Shown: positions 1-8,780 of the stretch, piece after piece | How the letters are laid out: every line of letters starts with the position of its first letter | Position numbering within the stretch: position 1 is the stretch's first letter | Origin: Bradyrhizobium manausense | GTDB taxonomy: Bacteria; Pseudomonadota; Alphaproteobacteria; Rhizobiales; Xanthobacteraceae | Direction of reading: 5' to 3' | Assembly: GCF_018130615.1 (NCBI RefSeq) | Contig: NZ_JAFCKB010000001.1 | Coordinates: 1-64,000, forward strand | DNA length: 64,000 bases | The notes under the pieces: generated by a model | Database searches by the model: none | Seen by the model: only the letters and a program-made list of their open reading frames with translations | Told to the model about the DNA's origin: nothing | Made by a program: the position numbers and the translations under genes

Positions 1-132
1 GCCTCGCGACTGCGCGAGGTCAACCGCATCATCGAGGACACCGCGTGGGGTCCGTACCGCACCGAGTTCTATCCGACCTACGATTACAAGCCGGTCGGCA
101 TGGCCGAACACGACAAAGCCACAAGCAATTGA
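1..132 (+). CDS. 3' end of an unidentified protein gene (partial, 5' end outside window)
   Basis: An open frame runs from the first base to a TGA at 130-132 and encodes 43 residues ending in GMAEHDKATSN. The GC-rich codon use fits the core genes of the window. I do not recognise the protein family from this tail. The same nucleotides recur at 2893-3034, so this is the left member of a direct repeat that brackets the NTPase gene at 287-2866. This left copy is probably joined to the intact gene upstream, but that lies outside the window. Confidence 0.6.
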   Translation, partial: ASRLREVNRIIEDTAWGPYRTEFYPTYDYKPVGMAEHDKATSN

Positions 133-142
133 GGCGTCCATT
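1..142 (+). repeat. Left direct repeat (at least 142 bp) flanking the NTPase gene
   Basis: Bases 1-142 match 2893-3034 without a visible mismatch and in the same orientation. The repeat contains the 3' end of a coding sequence plus ten bases past its stop. The left boundary is unknown because the window starts inside the repeat. After the matched block the copies diverge, although both have the short string ttgggcga close by (142-149 and 3041-3048). Confidence 0.95.
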
Positions 143-286
143 TGGGCGAAACGACGCCGCCTGCTAAACGCCCCTTTTGCGTCGCACAAACCTTGGCGGC
201 GCAACCCTTGCTTGTGCACCTCCGCCGCAGCCTATTAGAATAGACCTCTCGGCATTTCTAGGCAGGCCATAGCTCGGGAGACACTA

Positions 287-2866
287 ATGCTTGGAATCGC
301 GGATATAGTTTCCCAAGGACGGTTGCCACTTGAAATCACGCCCCTACTCGAATTCCTGACTGAACCATCTGGCCAATATATTACCCAAGAGGGAGCCTCG
401 TGGGACTTTAAACGAGAGTGGCCATTCTCTTATTCCGACAACTACTTTGGCGGAATAGCACGGCTTATCTGCGCGTTTGCCAATTCAAACGGCGGCCTCA
501 TAATATTTGGCGTCCACGATGAGCATCGGACTGCTGGTCACAATCGAGTCTCACCGAATATGGACCGGTTAGAACAAGCGCTCAGTCAACTCCTGTCCGA
601 CCAAGTATCCCTACAATTGAGACGATATTGCGAGGGCACACCTAGCGCCATCGATGTCCTACTGGTGCTACCTAAGAGCCCAGCCACTATGCCGATTCGA
701 TTCCAGAAAGATTGCGCCGAGTACAAGGCTGGAACAATTTGGGCACGCCAAGGCCACGAGGTTATACAAGCGGAGCCTCGCCACATGGCATTGTTATACT
801 GCCGAGATGATCCTGCCAAGAAGCTGGATGAGGAGAACGATTCCTACCTCAGCGGAGGGTTACCACCGAGTCCGTCAACGATCAAAAAGTTCGTTGGCCG
901 TATGCGCACTGTAGATCAGGTATTTCGGTGGCTCCGGTCTGCAGATGAACCGCGCACATTTCTTTACGGTAAGGGAGGGTCCGGCAAAACCACCATTGCT
1001 TACGAAGTCGCAAAGACCATCAAGCTTCATAGCAGCTCTTTCCATATCTTCGGCGGCGACGCACTCGATAACATTATTTTCGTTTCAGCGAAGCAGAGGT
1101 CTCTGGACGTAATGAGTTTGACGTCGAGCGCATTTGTCGGCCTAGACTTTTCCAATGAGCGAGAATTGTACGAGGCAATCTTAACTCTCGGAAATTGGTC
1201 ATCGCAAAGCCTAAGCGACCTCTCTCTTGAGCGCATAAAGAATGAGATGAGGGAGTTTCTCGACCTTACCTCAAACTTCATAGTTGTTGACGACGTAGAT
1301 ACCCTTACAGTCAATGGGCTGGAGGCAGGCTTCGACTTCCTATACGGCCTTTTGTGGCGCGCAAAGCGAAGATCGAAACTACTGTATACGCTGCGAAATG
1401 CGCCATCTCAATCATTGGCGAATGCGATCGAGGTTCCCGGCCTTGAGGAAGGTGACTACGAAGAGTTCGTCGAAGTTTGTCGATCTCAATTTCGTGTGCA
1501 AACACCGCCTGATCGGTCTTTTGTCTCTGGAAGACTATCTATCGTCTCAGAAAGGCGACCGCTCGTCATAGAGAGCATCATAGCGCTGACAAGAACTGCG
1601 GGAAGTTACAGTCGAGCGGTCGAGCTATTTGAAGAGGGCGCAGGCGAAGACGTTAGGCGCTACGTGTTTCAGAGAGAGTGGAATTCGCTATCACCAACGA
1701 ACCACGGCCGGTACGTACTCGCTGTGCTCGCTCTAAATGCCGAGCCGCTAACGTTCTCTGACTTAGTAGCGCTCACCCGGTACGAAGAGAGTCGCGTTAG
1801 AGATGCCCTTGCTGATGTTCGAGAAATGTTTCTCATTGTCAACGAAGTTGGAAAGGAAGCGACTTATCAGTTGGGCGAAATGACCCGATCCTTTATATTG
1901 GAGCAGTCAAAACGACTCGATCAATACGCCGCCATAAAAGAGAGAGTGGCAAAATATCGAAGTAAGTTCTTTCCGGACAACCCCGTACTCTCTCGACTTA
2001 GAGATAGCGTCGAAAGTCTCGCCTATCGCGGCTGGAAATTTGGTGACAAGGACGCTCTCAGAAAAGCTCTTGAACTGATTTCCAGCAGTTCATTACCACC
2101 GAAAATAACTGAGGACCCTCGGTTTAATTGCCTGCAGGCATTTGCTTATGCGAGCCAGCGCCCTGCGCAATTGGACGACGCTCGAAGCCATTTCGATCGC
2201 GCCTTCGTTATGAAGTACGAACCCGATATTGAGCATCTCAAGCCATGGTACTTCGCAGAGAAGGAATCGGGACAAGGCACAGAACAATGCCTCAAAATCG
2301 CGGACTTCATCTGCAACGGCAGAAAATACGACGACGACACGAAACTGACATTTCTGAGTCGAAAAGCATCGGTGCTCTTCAACAGAGGACGAGAGAATAT
2401 CTATTTTGATCCATCCCGTGGTATCTCAGACATTGAATCGGCCACGCTACTTCACCTTTCTTCCTTCGAGAAGGCCTACGATCTTGGCAGCTCCAGGCTA
2501 GACAAATTCGAAGAATACGCTCGCAACTCTGCGTATGTTCTCTTTCAATTCCTAAGTTCAAATCATCGCTTCGATGATCTTCTGGAGACAATACTCCGGA
2601 TTGTCGAAGCAGCCCCCGGCAAACTGGATCCGATTGAGGATCCCATAGCGCGTGCCGTCGAGTCGTTTTTGCACGTGAATGGCACCAAGCCAGACTTACA
2701 TAGACTCGTTGGCCGCCTCGAATATCTAGGCAAGCGACTTGCCACGCCGGGAAAGTGGTACGATCGCTTCGCTTACGAGAGGCTACAGGATCACGTTAAA
2801 GCAACCGCAGCTAGCCTAAGTGCTGCCATCAAGAAGACTTTCGAGCGAAAGCCAGCGGAGAGATAA
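287..2866 (+). CDS. AlbA_2/Schlafen-like domain STAND NTPase, probable defence protein
   Basis: This 859-residue protein begins with an AlbA_2 (Schlafen-type) domain at about residues 30-170: a WDFK motif near residue 39 is followed by AFANSNGGLIIFG at about 63-75. A P-loop NTPase module of the NB-ARC/STAND kind follows, with Walker A GKGGSGKT at 228-235, Walker B FIVVDDVD at 331-338 and TLRN at 368-371 as a candidate sensor. Residues about 430-859 look like winged-helix and TPR-like helical repeats. The ATG has a good GGGAG site at 276-280. Codon use is unlike the neighbours, with frequent ATA, TTA, CTA and AGA codons, which suggests transfer. The gene stands alone between direct repeats. 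STAND proteins often sense phage, so a defence role is plausible but inferred. No transposase or integrase lies in the segment. Confidence 0.8.
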   Translation: MLGIADIVSQGRLPLEITPLLEFLTEPSGQYITQEGASWDFKREWPFSYSDNYFGGIARLICAFANSNGGLIIFGVHDEHRTAGHNRVSPNMDRLEQALSQLLSDQVSLQLRRYCEGTPSAIDVLLVLPKSPATMPIRFQKDCAEYKAGTIWARQGHEVIQAEPRHMALLYCRDDPAKKLDEENDSYLSGGLPPSPSTIKKFVGRMRTVDQVFRWLRSADEPRTFLYGKGGSGKTTIAYEVAKTIKLHSSSFHIFGGDALDNIIFVSAKQRSLDVMSLTSSAFVGLDFSNERELYEAILTLGNWSSQSLSDLSLERIKNEMREFLDLTSNFIVVDDVDTLTVNGLEAGFDFLYGLLWRAKRRSKLLYTLRNAPSQSLANAIEVPGLEEGDYEEFVEVCRSQFRVQTPPDRSFVSGRLSIVSERRPLVIESIIALTRTAGSYSRAVELFEEGAGEDVRRYVFQREWNSLSPTNHGRYVLAVLALNAEPLTFSDLVALTRYEESRVRDALADVREMFLIVNEVGKEATYQLGEMTRSFILEQSKRLDQYAAIKERVAKYRSKFFPDNPVLSRLRDSVESLAYRGWKFGDKDALRKALELISSSSLPPKITEDPRFNCLQAFAYASQRPAQLDDARSHFDRAFVMKYEPDIEHLKPWYFAEKESGQGTEQCLKIADFICNGRKYDDDTKLTFLSRKASVLFNRGRENIYFDPSRGISDIESATLLHLSSFEKAYDLGSSRLDKFEEYARNSAYVLFQFLSSNHRFDDLLETILRIVEAAPGKLDPIEDPIARAVESFLHVNGTKPDLHRLVGRLEYLGKRLATPGKWYDRFAYERLQDHVKATAASLSAAIKKTFERKPAER

Positions 2867-3024
2867 CCGACAGAGATGACGCTTGCCTCGACGCCTCGCG
2901 ACTGCGCGAGGTCAACCGCATCATCGAGGACACCGCGTGGGGTCCGTACCGCACCGAGTTCTATCCGACCTACGATTACAAGCCGGTCGGCATGGCCGAA
3001 CACGACAAAGCCACAAGCAATTGA
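2867..3024 (+). pseudogene. Duplicated 3' fragment of the gene ending at 132
   Basis: Directly after the NTPase stop, a frame without a start codon reads through the repeated sequence to TGA at 3022-3024. Bases 2893-3024 reproduce bases 1-132 exactly. The frame stays open upstream to 2866 and reads DRDDACLD before the matched part, which looks like natural coding sequence, so the duplication may begin about 25 bases earlier than the window can show. It is a remnant left by insertion or duplication and not a functional gene. Confidence 0.75.
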
Positions 3025-3034
3025 GGCGTCCATT
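2893..3034 (+). repeat. Right direct repeat flanking the NTPase gene
   Basis: This is the right copy of the repeat at 1-142, offset by 2892 bp and identical over the visible length. The near-perfect identity argues for a recent event, or for conversion between the copies. Confidence 0.95.
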
Positions 3035-3306
3035 ATTCAATTGGGCGAGGCGGGCAGAGCTTCGTCCAATTACAGGACACGGCCTCGTGCGACGTCGAAA
3101 TGCGGGTCGGGAAAATCCTGCATGATTGTCGCACGCGCGCGCGCAGCGTGCGGCCAGACGTAAAGATTTCTCGAACCAGATCCGAACAATTTTAGAAATG
3201 ATGGGGGCTTTAACGTTACCCAGATAATTCAACAATCGGCTGAAGCCCTCCTTATTTGAAACTGCTCCCGTCGCTAACACCGGTCGCGGAACGGGAGTGG
3301 CTTGCG

Positions 3307-4521
3307 ATGAAAGATGAGACTGTTGAGTTCGCCGGACGAAGGCTCAAGACCTTCGGACGGCGGAAAATAACGCCGCGCGCATGCGTCGCCGACGGCAAGC
3401 GCCATCTGCGCGCGTTCCTTGCCGAGATCCTGGAGGATTTCGGCTTCGTCACCTGCGAATGCGCCAGCGCCGACGAGCTCAAGACCGTGCTCGCGGGCGA
3501 ACTGCCCGATCTGATCCTGTTCGGCGTCGCCGCCGATGGCATCGAGCCCGGCACGTTTCTGGAGACGCTGGTGCGCGAAGCCTTCGACGGCAAGGTCCTG
3601 GCCGTCGGCGCCCGCGAGTCGATCATCGTCAAGGCCGTGCAGCAGGTCGGGGAGGAATATGGCCTCGCGATGCTGCCGCCGCTCACCACGCCTTTTGCCG
3701 CGGAGACGCTGCGCGATCGCGTTGCAATGCTGCTGCCGGACGAGCCGGCGCCAAGCCCGGCCGTGCATGTCGGCGAAGCCCTGCATGCCGGCTGGCTCGA
3801 GCTCTGGTACCAGCCCAAGATCGACGCGCGCACGCTGATCCGCTGCGGCGCAGAGGCCCTGGTGCGGATGCGCCATCCGACCTGGGGCGTGGTGCCGCCG
3901 GCCTATTTCATCCCGGAAGAACACGATCCGCATCTGCGCGATCTCTCGGAATTCGTGATCGAACGCGCCGTACAGGACTGGCACTATCTGCTGGAGCGGC
4001 AAAGCCCGGTCGACCTGTCGATCAACCTGCCGGCGTCGTATCTGAAGGAGCCGCAGGCCGTGCGCGATCTCTGCCGCCGTGTCCCCACCCATCCTGCGTT
4101 CGGAGGACTGACGATCGAGATCGACAGCGAGGAAGCGATCCGCGACCTCGATCTCCTCGTCGAGGTTGCGCGCGAGGTGCGCCTGCACAACATCGGCCTG
4201 TCGATCGACAATCTCGGCGTCAATTGGCCGTCGCTGATGGATCTCGGCCGGATTCCCTTCATCAAGCTGAAGGCCCACCGGCATTTCGTGACCGGCAGCG
4301 CGAACGACCGTCTCAAGCGTACGGTCTGCCGCCACATCGTCGAGCTCGCGCAGGGCTACGGTGCACGCGCAGCCGCCGAGGGCATCGAGAGCCGCGCCGA
4401 CCTCGTCGCGGCAAACGAGCTCGGCTTCGATCTCGTGCAAGGCTTCCTGTTCGGAAAGCCGATGCCGCTGAAGAAATTTGCGCGGAGCGCGCTGACGCGA
4501 ACGGTGATGGATCAGGCGTGA
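3307..4521 (+). CDS. Degenerate receiver plus EAL domain protein
   Basis: This 404-residue protein has a receiver-like N-terminus and a C-terminal EAL domain of the c-di-GMP phosphodiesterase family. The ATG at 3307 is chosen for its GGGAG site at 3293-3297; a TTG at 3256 is the alternative. The receiver reads PDLILFGV where the phosphoacceptor aspartate should be. In the EAL domain EALVR, AEGIES and QGFLFGKP are present, but the DDFG loop reads DNLGVN and the KID motif reads KLK. Both changes remove metal or base ligands, so phosphodiesterase activity is doubtful. A role as a c-di-GMP sensor or protein partner is an inference. The gene converges on the EamA gene that follows. Confidence 0.8.
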   Translation: MKDETVEFAGRRLKTFGRRKITPRACVADGKRHLRAFLAEILEDFGFVTCECASADELKTVLAGELPDLILFGVAADGIEPGTFLETLVREAFDGKVLAVGARESIIVKAVQQVGEEYGLAMLPPLTTPFAAETLRDRVAMLLPDEPAPSPAVHVGEALHAGWLELWYQPKIDARTLIRCGAEALVRMRHPTWGVVPPAYFIPEEHDPHLRDLSEFVIERAVQDWHYLLERQSPVDLSINLPASYLKEPQAVRDLCRRVPTHPAFGGLTIEIDSEEAIRDLDLLVEVAREVRLHNIGLSIDNLGVNWPSLMDLGRIPFIKLKAHRHFVTGSANDRLKRTVCRHIVELAQGYGARAAAEGIESRADLVAANELGFDLVQGFLFGKPMPLKKFARSALTRTVMDQA

Positions 4522-4534
4522 GGCGCGAAAGCCC

Positions 4535-5422
4535 TCACGCATACCGCCGCGCGAAGAAGACGCAGACGACCACGAGCGCGGTGGCGGCGATCATGCTCCA
4601 TGCGACCGGCTCGTGCAGCAGGAAACCGGCCAGGGCGAGGCCGAAGAAGGGCTGCAGCTGCTGCAACTGGCCGACGCGCGCGATCCCGCCGATCGCGAGC
4701 CCGCGGTACCAGAAGATGAAGCCGACGAACATGCTGAAGATCGAGACATAAGCGAGCCCGATCCAGGCCGGGGCACTGACGCCGCTCCATGTCGACGGCC
4801 AAGTTAGTATCACGACAGGCAGCATCAGCGGCAACGCCAGCAGCAGCGCCCAGGAGATCACCTGCCAGCCGCCGATCCGGCGCGACAGCGCCGCACCCTC
4901 GGCATAGCCGAGCCCGCACAACACGATCGCCGCGATCATCAGGAGATCGCCTGCAAGTGAGGCTGAGCCGTCGTTCGAGAGAGCGAAGCCTGCGACGGTG
5001 GCGCTGCCGAGGACCGCGAACAGCCAGAACAACGGTTGCGGCCGCTCGCCGCCACGCAACACGGCGAAGATCGCGGTCGACAGCGGCAGCAAGCCGATGA
5101 AGACGATGGAATGTGCCGAAGTAATGTGCTGGAGCGCGAGGGCGGTCAGCAGGGGAAAGCCGACCACGACGCCGATGGAGACGATGGTGAGCGAGGCGAT
5201 ATCCCTGCGCTGCGGCAACGTCTGACGCAGCAGAACGAGCACGGCCGCACCGATCAGCGCGGCGATGATCGCGCGCGCCGAGGTCAGGAACAGCGCCGAG
5301 AAGCCGCCGACCGCCACGCGCGTCGCCGGCAGTGAACCGCTGAAGATGATGACGCCGAGAAGCCCGTTGCCCCAGCCGCTGCCCGCAGATTGCATGTCCG
5401 TCCCAGCTTTCTGAGTTGCCAT
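4535..5422 (-). CDS. EamA/DMT family membrane exporter
   Basis: This protein of about 295 residues has roughly ten hydrophobic segments arranged as two EamA repeats, typical of drug/metabolite transporters of the inner membrane. The ATG at 5422 is chosen; an internal ATG at 5395 is also possible. It is transcribed divergently from a MocR-type regulator, and a palindrome at 5462-5481 lies between the coding regions. That layout is typical of a local regulator controlling an exporter of an amino compound, although the substrate cannot be read from sequence. It converges on the EAL gene with only 13 bp between them. Confidence 0.85.
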   Translation of the reverse strand: MATQKAGTDMQSAGSGWGNGLLGVIIFSGSLPATRVAVGGFSALFLTSARAIIAALIGAAVLVLLRQTLPQRRDIASLTIVSIGVVVGFPLLTALALQHITSAHSIVFIGLLPLSTAIFAVLRGGERPQPLFWLFAVLGSATVAGFALSNDGSASLAGDLLMIAAIVLCGLGYAEGAALSRRIGGWQVISWALLLALPLMLPVVILTWPSTWSGVSAPAWIGLAYVSIFSMFVGFIFWYRGLAIGGIARVGQLQQLQPFFGLALAGFLLHEPVAWSMIAATALVVVCVFFARRYA

Positions 5423-5461
5423 CCTCGGCGTTTCGCGGTGGCCAGACCAGTCACAATCCAG

Positions 5462-5481
5462 TACAATTCGGCAGAACTGTA
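5462..5481. promoter_or_regulatory. Candidate MocR operator palindrome
   Basis: TACAATTC and GAACTGTA form an inverted repeat with a 4-bp spacer, matching at 7 of 8 positions. It sits in the divergent region between the EamA gene and the MocR-type gene, 22 bp before the proposed TTG start. Its position and symmetry suggest the binding site for the adjacent regulator. Confidence 0.6.
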
Positions 5482-5503
5482 TGGGTGTGGAAGGCAATAC
5501 ACC

Positions 5504-6919
5504 TTGGACATCGAAGCGCAATCCAGGGGACGCGGCGGCGCGCGGACCATTGACGTGATGAGCGCGATCCGCGCCAAGGTCGCCGGCCGCGCGCTCGGCC
5601 CCGGCGACCGCCTGCCATCGATCCGCAGCTTTGCCGCGACGATGGGCGTTTCGCCGTCGACGGTCGTTGAGGCCTATGACCGTCTTGCCGCCGAAGGCCT
5701 GATCCGCGCACGCCGGGGCTCGGGCTTCTATGTGTCGCCGACCGTCGCACCGCCGCTTGCGTTGACCGAGGTCGAGCCGCGCCGCGACCGGGCGGTCGAT
5801 CCGTTCTGGGTCTCCCGGCAATCGCTCGACGCCGACGATGCCGTGCCCAAACCCGGCTGCGGCTGGTTGCCGCCGGAGTGGATGCCGGAAGCCGCGTTGC
5901 GCCGCGCCATCCGCGGACTTGCCCGCACCGACGCGAGCGTGCTGACCAATTACGGCTCGACATCCGGCTCCCTCGCGCTGCGCAGGCTGCTGCTCGCACG
6001 CCTCGCGGAGGACGAGATCGAGGCCTCGCTCGGCCAGCTGATGCTGACGGGTTCGGGCACGCAGGCAACCGATCTCATCTGCCGCTTCCTGCTCCGCCCC
6101 GGCGACACCGTGCTGGTCGACGATCCCTGCTACTTCAATTTTCGCGCGCTGCTGCGCGCGCATCAGGTCAGGATCGTCAGCGTGCCCTACACGCCGACGG
6201 GTCCTGACGTCGCTCGCTTCGAGCAAATTCTTGCAGCCGAACGTCCGCGCCTCTACATCACCAATTCAGCGCTGCACAACCCGACCGGCGCGACGCCCTC
6301 GCTTCAGACCGCGCACCGGCTTTTGACGGCAGCGGCGGCGCACGATCTCACCATCGTCGAGGATGATATCTTTGGCGACTTCGAGCCGGAGCGCTCGCCG
6401 CGCCTTGCTGCGCTGGACGGACTGAACCGTGTGATCCGGATCGGCAGCTTCTCCAAGACACTGTCCGCCTCCGTGCGCTGCGGCTACATCGCCGCGCGCG
6501 CCGATTGGGTCGAGCATCTCGTCGACCTCCAGGTCGCAACCAGCTTTGGCGGCCCAAGCCCGGTCGCGACCGAGATCATCGCAAAAGTCCTCGCCGGCGG
6601 CAGCTATCGCAAGCACATGGACGAGCTCAGGCAAAAACTGACGCGCACGCGCCGCGACGTCGCGCGAAAACTTGGGGCGCTGGGCATCGAGCCGTGGCTG
6701 ATGCCGCGCGGTGGCTTCTTCCTCTGGTGCCGCCTCGCCGACGGACGAGATGCCACCGCCGTTGCGCGCACCGCGCTCGACGAGGACGTGGTGCTGGCAC
6801 CCGGCAACGTGTTCAGCGTGTCGCAGACGGCGGAAAACTTCCTGCGCTTCAACGTCGCGCATATGAACGATCCGCGGATGTGGGATGTGCTGCGGCGGGC
6901 GTTGAAGGCGGGCGCCTAG
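5504..6919 (+). CDS. MocR/PdxR-type transcriptional regulator (GntR HTH plus aminotransferase-like domain)
   Basis: The 471-residue product has a GntR winged helix at about residues 10-75 (PSIRSFAATMGVSPSTVVEAY, then ARRGSGFYV) and a fold-type I aminotransferase-like region. The PLP lysine is in SFSKTL at about residue 318, with NPTG and VEDDIFGDF upstream of it. Such proteins bind PLP or an amino ligand and usually control an adjacent gene, here the divergent EamA exporter. I prefer the TTG at 5504, which is preceded by GGAAGG and leaves the palindrome 5462-5481 outside the coding region. An ATG at 5390 in the same frame would place the palindrome inside the gene. The 3' end overlaps the next, convergent gene by 4 bp. 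Confidence 0.85.
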   Translation: MDIEAQSRGRGGARTIDVMSAIRAKVAGRALGPGDRLPSIRSFAATMGVSPSTVVEAYDRLAAEGLIRARRGSGFYVSPTVAPPLALTEVEPRRDRAVDPFWVSRQSLDADDAVPKPGCGWLPPEWMPEAALRRAIRGLARTDASVLTNYGSTSGSLALRRLLLARLAEDEIEASLGQLMLTGSGTQATDLICRFLLRPGDTVLVDDPCYFNFRALLRAHQVRIVSVPYTPTGPDVARFEQILAAERPRLYITNSALHNPTGATPSLQTAHRLLTAAAAHDLTIVEDDIFGDFEPERSPRLAALDGLNRVIRIGSFSKTLSASVRCGYIAARADWVEHLVDLQVATSFGGPSPVATEIIAKVLAGGSYRKHMDELRQKLTRTRRDVARKLGALGIEPWLMPRGGFFLWCRLADGRDATAVARTALDEDVVLAPGNVFSVSQTAENFLRFNVAHMNDPRMWDVLRRALKAGA

Positions 6920-7512
6920 TACAGCGGCTCCTCATAGACCGGCTCGCCGTCGAGCAGCAGCCGCTTGATCGCGGCGCGGCCCGAGGGCAGCACGGCGGCG
7001 ACGACGCGGAGCTTTTGCTGGTTACGGGCCTGCTCGAGCTTCCTGCCCTCGCCTTCGGGCACGAAATAGCTTTCGAGGCCGTATCGGACCGTCAGCTTGT
7101 CGCAGAAGATGCGATTGGTCGAACCGCAGGAATAAGCGACGCGGCCGCGGATCAGCACTTCCGCCGCCGTGACCGCGACGGGCTCGGCGTGCACAGAAAC
7201 GGGCTGATAGAGGCCGCTGGCATCAGGCGCGAGCTTGACGAACACGACGGGATTGCGCCCGGCCATCGGCTGGCCGGCGAGGGCGCCCGCCGGCAGCTGC
7301 GTGATGTCGTAGCCGAGCACGACATAGTCGCCGCGCAGGAGATCGCGGGGATCGACCGGCCGGGTCTGCAAGGTCACCTCACGGCCTTCGCGCAGGATCT
7401 GCATGCGGTCGGCGACCATCAGCACCAGCAGCGCGCATTGCAGCAGGATGGCTACACCGAACAGCACCGCTTTCGGGATGCGTTGCCAGAAATTCGTGAT
7501 GGCTTCGATCAT
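6916..7512 (-). CDS. GDYxxLxY-motif membrane-anchored protein
   Basis: This 198-residue protein has one N-terminal membrane segment (about residues 15-35) and a soluble region carrying RGDYVVLGYDI, the signature of the GDYXXLXY family. The function of this family is unknown. Its start overlaps the stop of the DUF2157 gene at 7509-7512, so the two are translationally coupled, as these families commonly are. Confidence 0.8.
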   Translation of the reverse strand: MIEAITNFWQRIPKAVLFGVAILLQCALLVLMVADRMQILREGREVTLQTRPVDPRDLLRGDYVVLGYDITQLPAGALAGQPMAGRNPVVFVKLAPDASGLYQPVSVHAEPVAVTAAEVLIRGRVAYSCGSTNRIFCDKLTVRYGLESYFVPEGEGRKLEQARNQQKLRVVAAVLPSGRAAIKRLLLDGEPVYEEPLY

Positions 7513-8780
7513 CGCTCAGCCCTCGGCAGCAAGCGGTTGAGCGCTGATGCAAACACCACGGCAATGAGTCCGGCTGCCGCGAGAAAGGCCGAGCGGCGCA
7601 GCAGCGAGCCCTTCACGGCCCAGGTGATGCCCGCAATGACGCCGGCGATGCCGAGCCAGCCGGCCACGATGCGCGGACGCACATCGTCGAGCACGCCGGA
7701 GACGACGAGGCAGAGCATGGCGCAGAGCAGCGCGGCATAAGCGAACCAGGGCTCGCCGGGGGCAAATGCCGGCCAGATCGGCGCCGCAACCAGCACGAGG
7801 CCGATCGCGCAGGCGGCGAGGATTTCACCGGCGCGCCTGGTGAGGCCGGCAGAGGCGAGCGCGAGAATCACGCCCGCGACGCCGCACGCAATCGTCCACA
7901 GCGGCTGGGCCTCCATCGCGGCCGTCCGAAGACGGAAGAGATCGTCGACTGTCGCCACTTCCAGGAAGGCGACGACGGCCAGTGAAAATGCACCGTAGAT
8001 CGACAGAACAGATCCAAGCCGGTGCGCTCTTGGCGACGGCGCGGCTGATATCGCGAGCCCGGCGCCGAACAGCAGGGCCGCACCGTTCGCGAGCACGAAT
8101 GACGGCTGGGCGCCATCGAAGTCGAAGCGAAGCGACGTTGCGACCCACCAGGGAAGTACCGCAACCGCAACGAGATGGGCGGCGACGCGGGAGTTCCATG
8201 CGAACGCGATCGCGGCGGCGATGAGCCAAGCCACAATGAACTGGAGATGAAGCGCGTCAGGCGCGTCATAGACGCGCATGCAGGTCCAGATGCAGGCCGC
8301 CGCAAGCCCGACCGCCAGCGCGCCGCGCGAGCCGGTCAACAGCGCTGCGGCGAACGCTCCGATCGACCACAGCAGCATGCCGCCGGCAAAATCGTCGCCA
8401 AGATGATACATCTGGCCGACCAGCGCGATGCCGGCGCCAAAGATGATCGCGCCGATGCTGGCGCAGAGGTCGGCAAGAACATTGCGGCCGGTCGCGGCGA
8501 ACCACGCACCGAGACCGCCGGCGACGGCCATCCCGGCGAGCAGGATCGCGAAGCGCAGCAGCCGCGCGATCTCGGTCCAGTGCGCCGCGACGAAGGCAAG
8601 GAATGCAGCCGCGATGAGAAGACCGCCGACGATGGCAACGACGACCGCAATGTTGATACCGGGCGACAGCGGCGGCAGCGCATGGCGGATCGAGGTGGCG
8701 GCCGCCGGCGCGATCACGCCATCGGCTTCCCATTGCGCAAGATCAGCCTCCAAGCGTTGCCGATAGGCCTTGTCGAACAT
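7509..8780 (-). CDS. DUF2157 multi-spanning membrane protein
   Basis: This 423-residue protein has a short soluble N-terminus (residues 1-40) followed by about a dozen hydrophobic segments, matching the DUF2157 layout. No catalytic motif is visible and the function is unknown. It is the upstream gene of a two-gene unit with the GDYxxLxY protein. Confidence 0.8.
   Translation of the reverse strand: MFDKAYRQRLEADLAQWEADGVIAPAAATSIRHALPPLSPGINIAVVVAIVGGLLIAAAFLAFVAAHWTEIARLLRFAILLAGMAVAGGLGAWFAATGRNVLADLCASIGAIIFGAGIALVGQMYHLGDDFAGGMLLWSIGAFAAALLTGSRGALAVGLAAACIWTCMRVYDAPDALHLQFIVAWLIAAAIAFAWNSRVAAHLVAVAVLPWWVATSLRFDFDGAQPSFVLANGAALLFGAGLAISAAPSPRAHRLGSVLSIYGAFSLAVVAFLEVATVDDLFRLRTAAMEAQPLWTIACGVAGVILALASAGLTRRAGEILAACAIGLVLVAAPIWPAFAPGEPWFAYAALLCAMLCLVVSGVLDDVRPRIVAGWLGIAGVIAGITWAVKGSLLRRSAFLAAAGLIAVVFASALNRLLPRAER

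Noticed and set aside
4535-6226. Minus-strand frame of 563 codons extending the EamA gene into the MocR gene
   Set aside because: The extra N-terminal 268 codons are antisense to the regulator and unlike protein; the transporter starts at 5422 or 5395.
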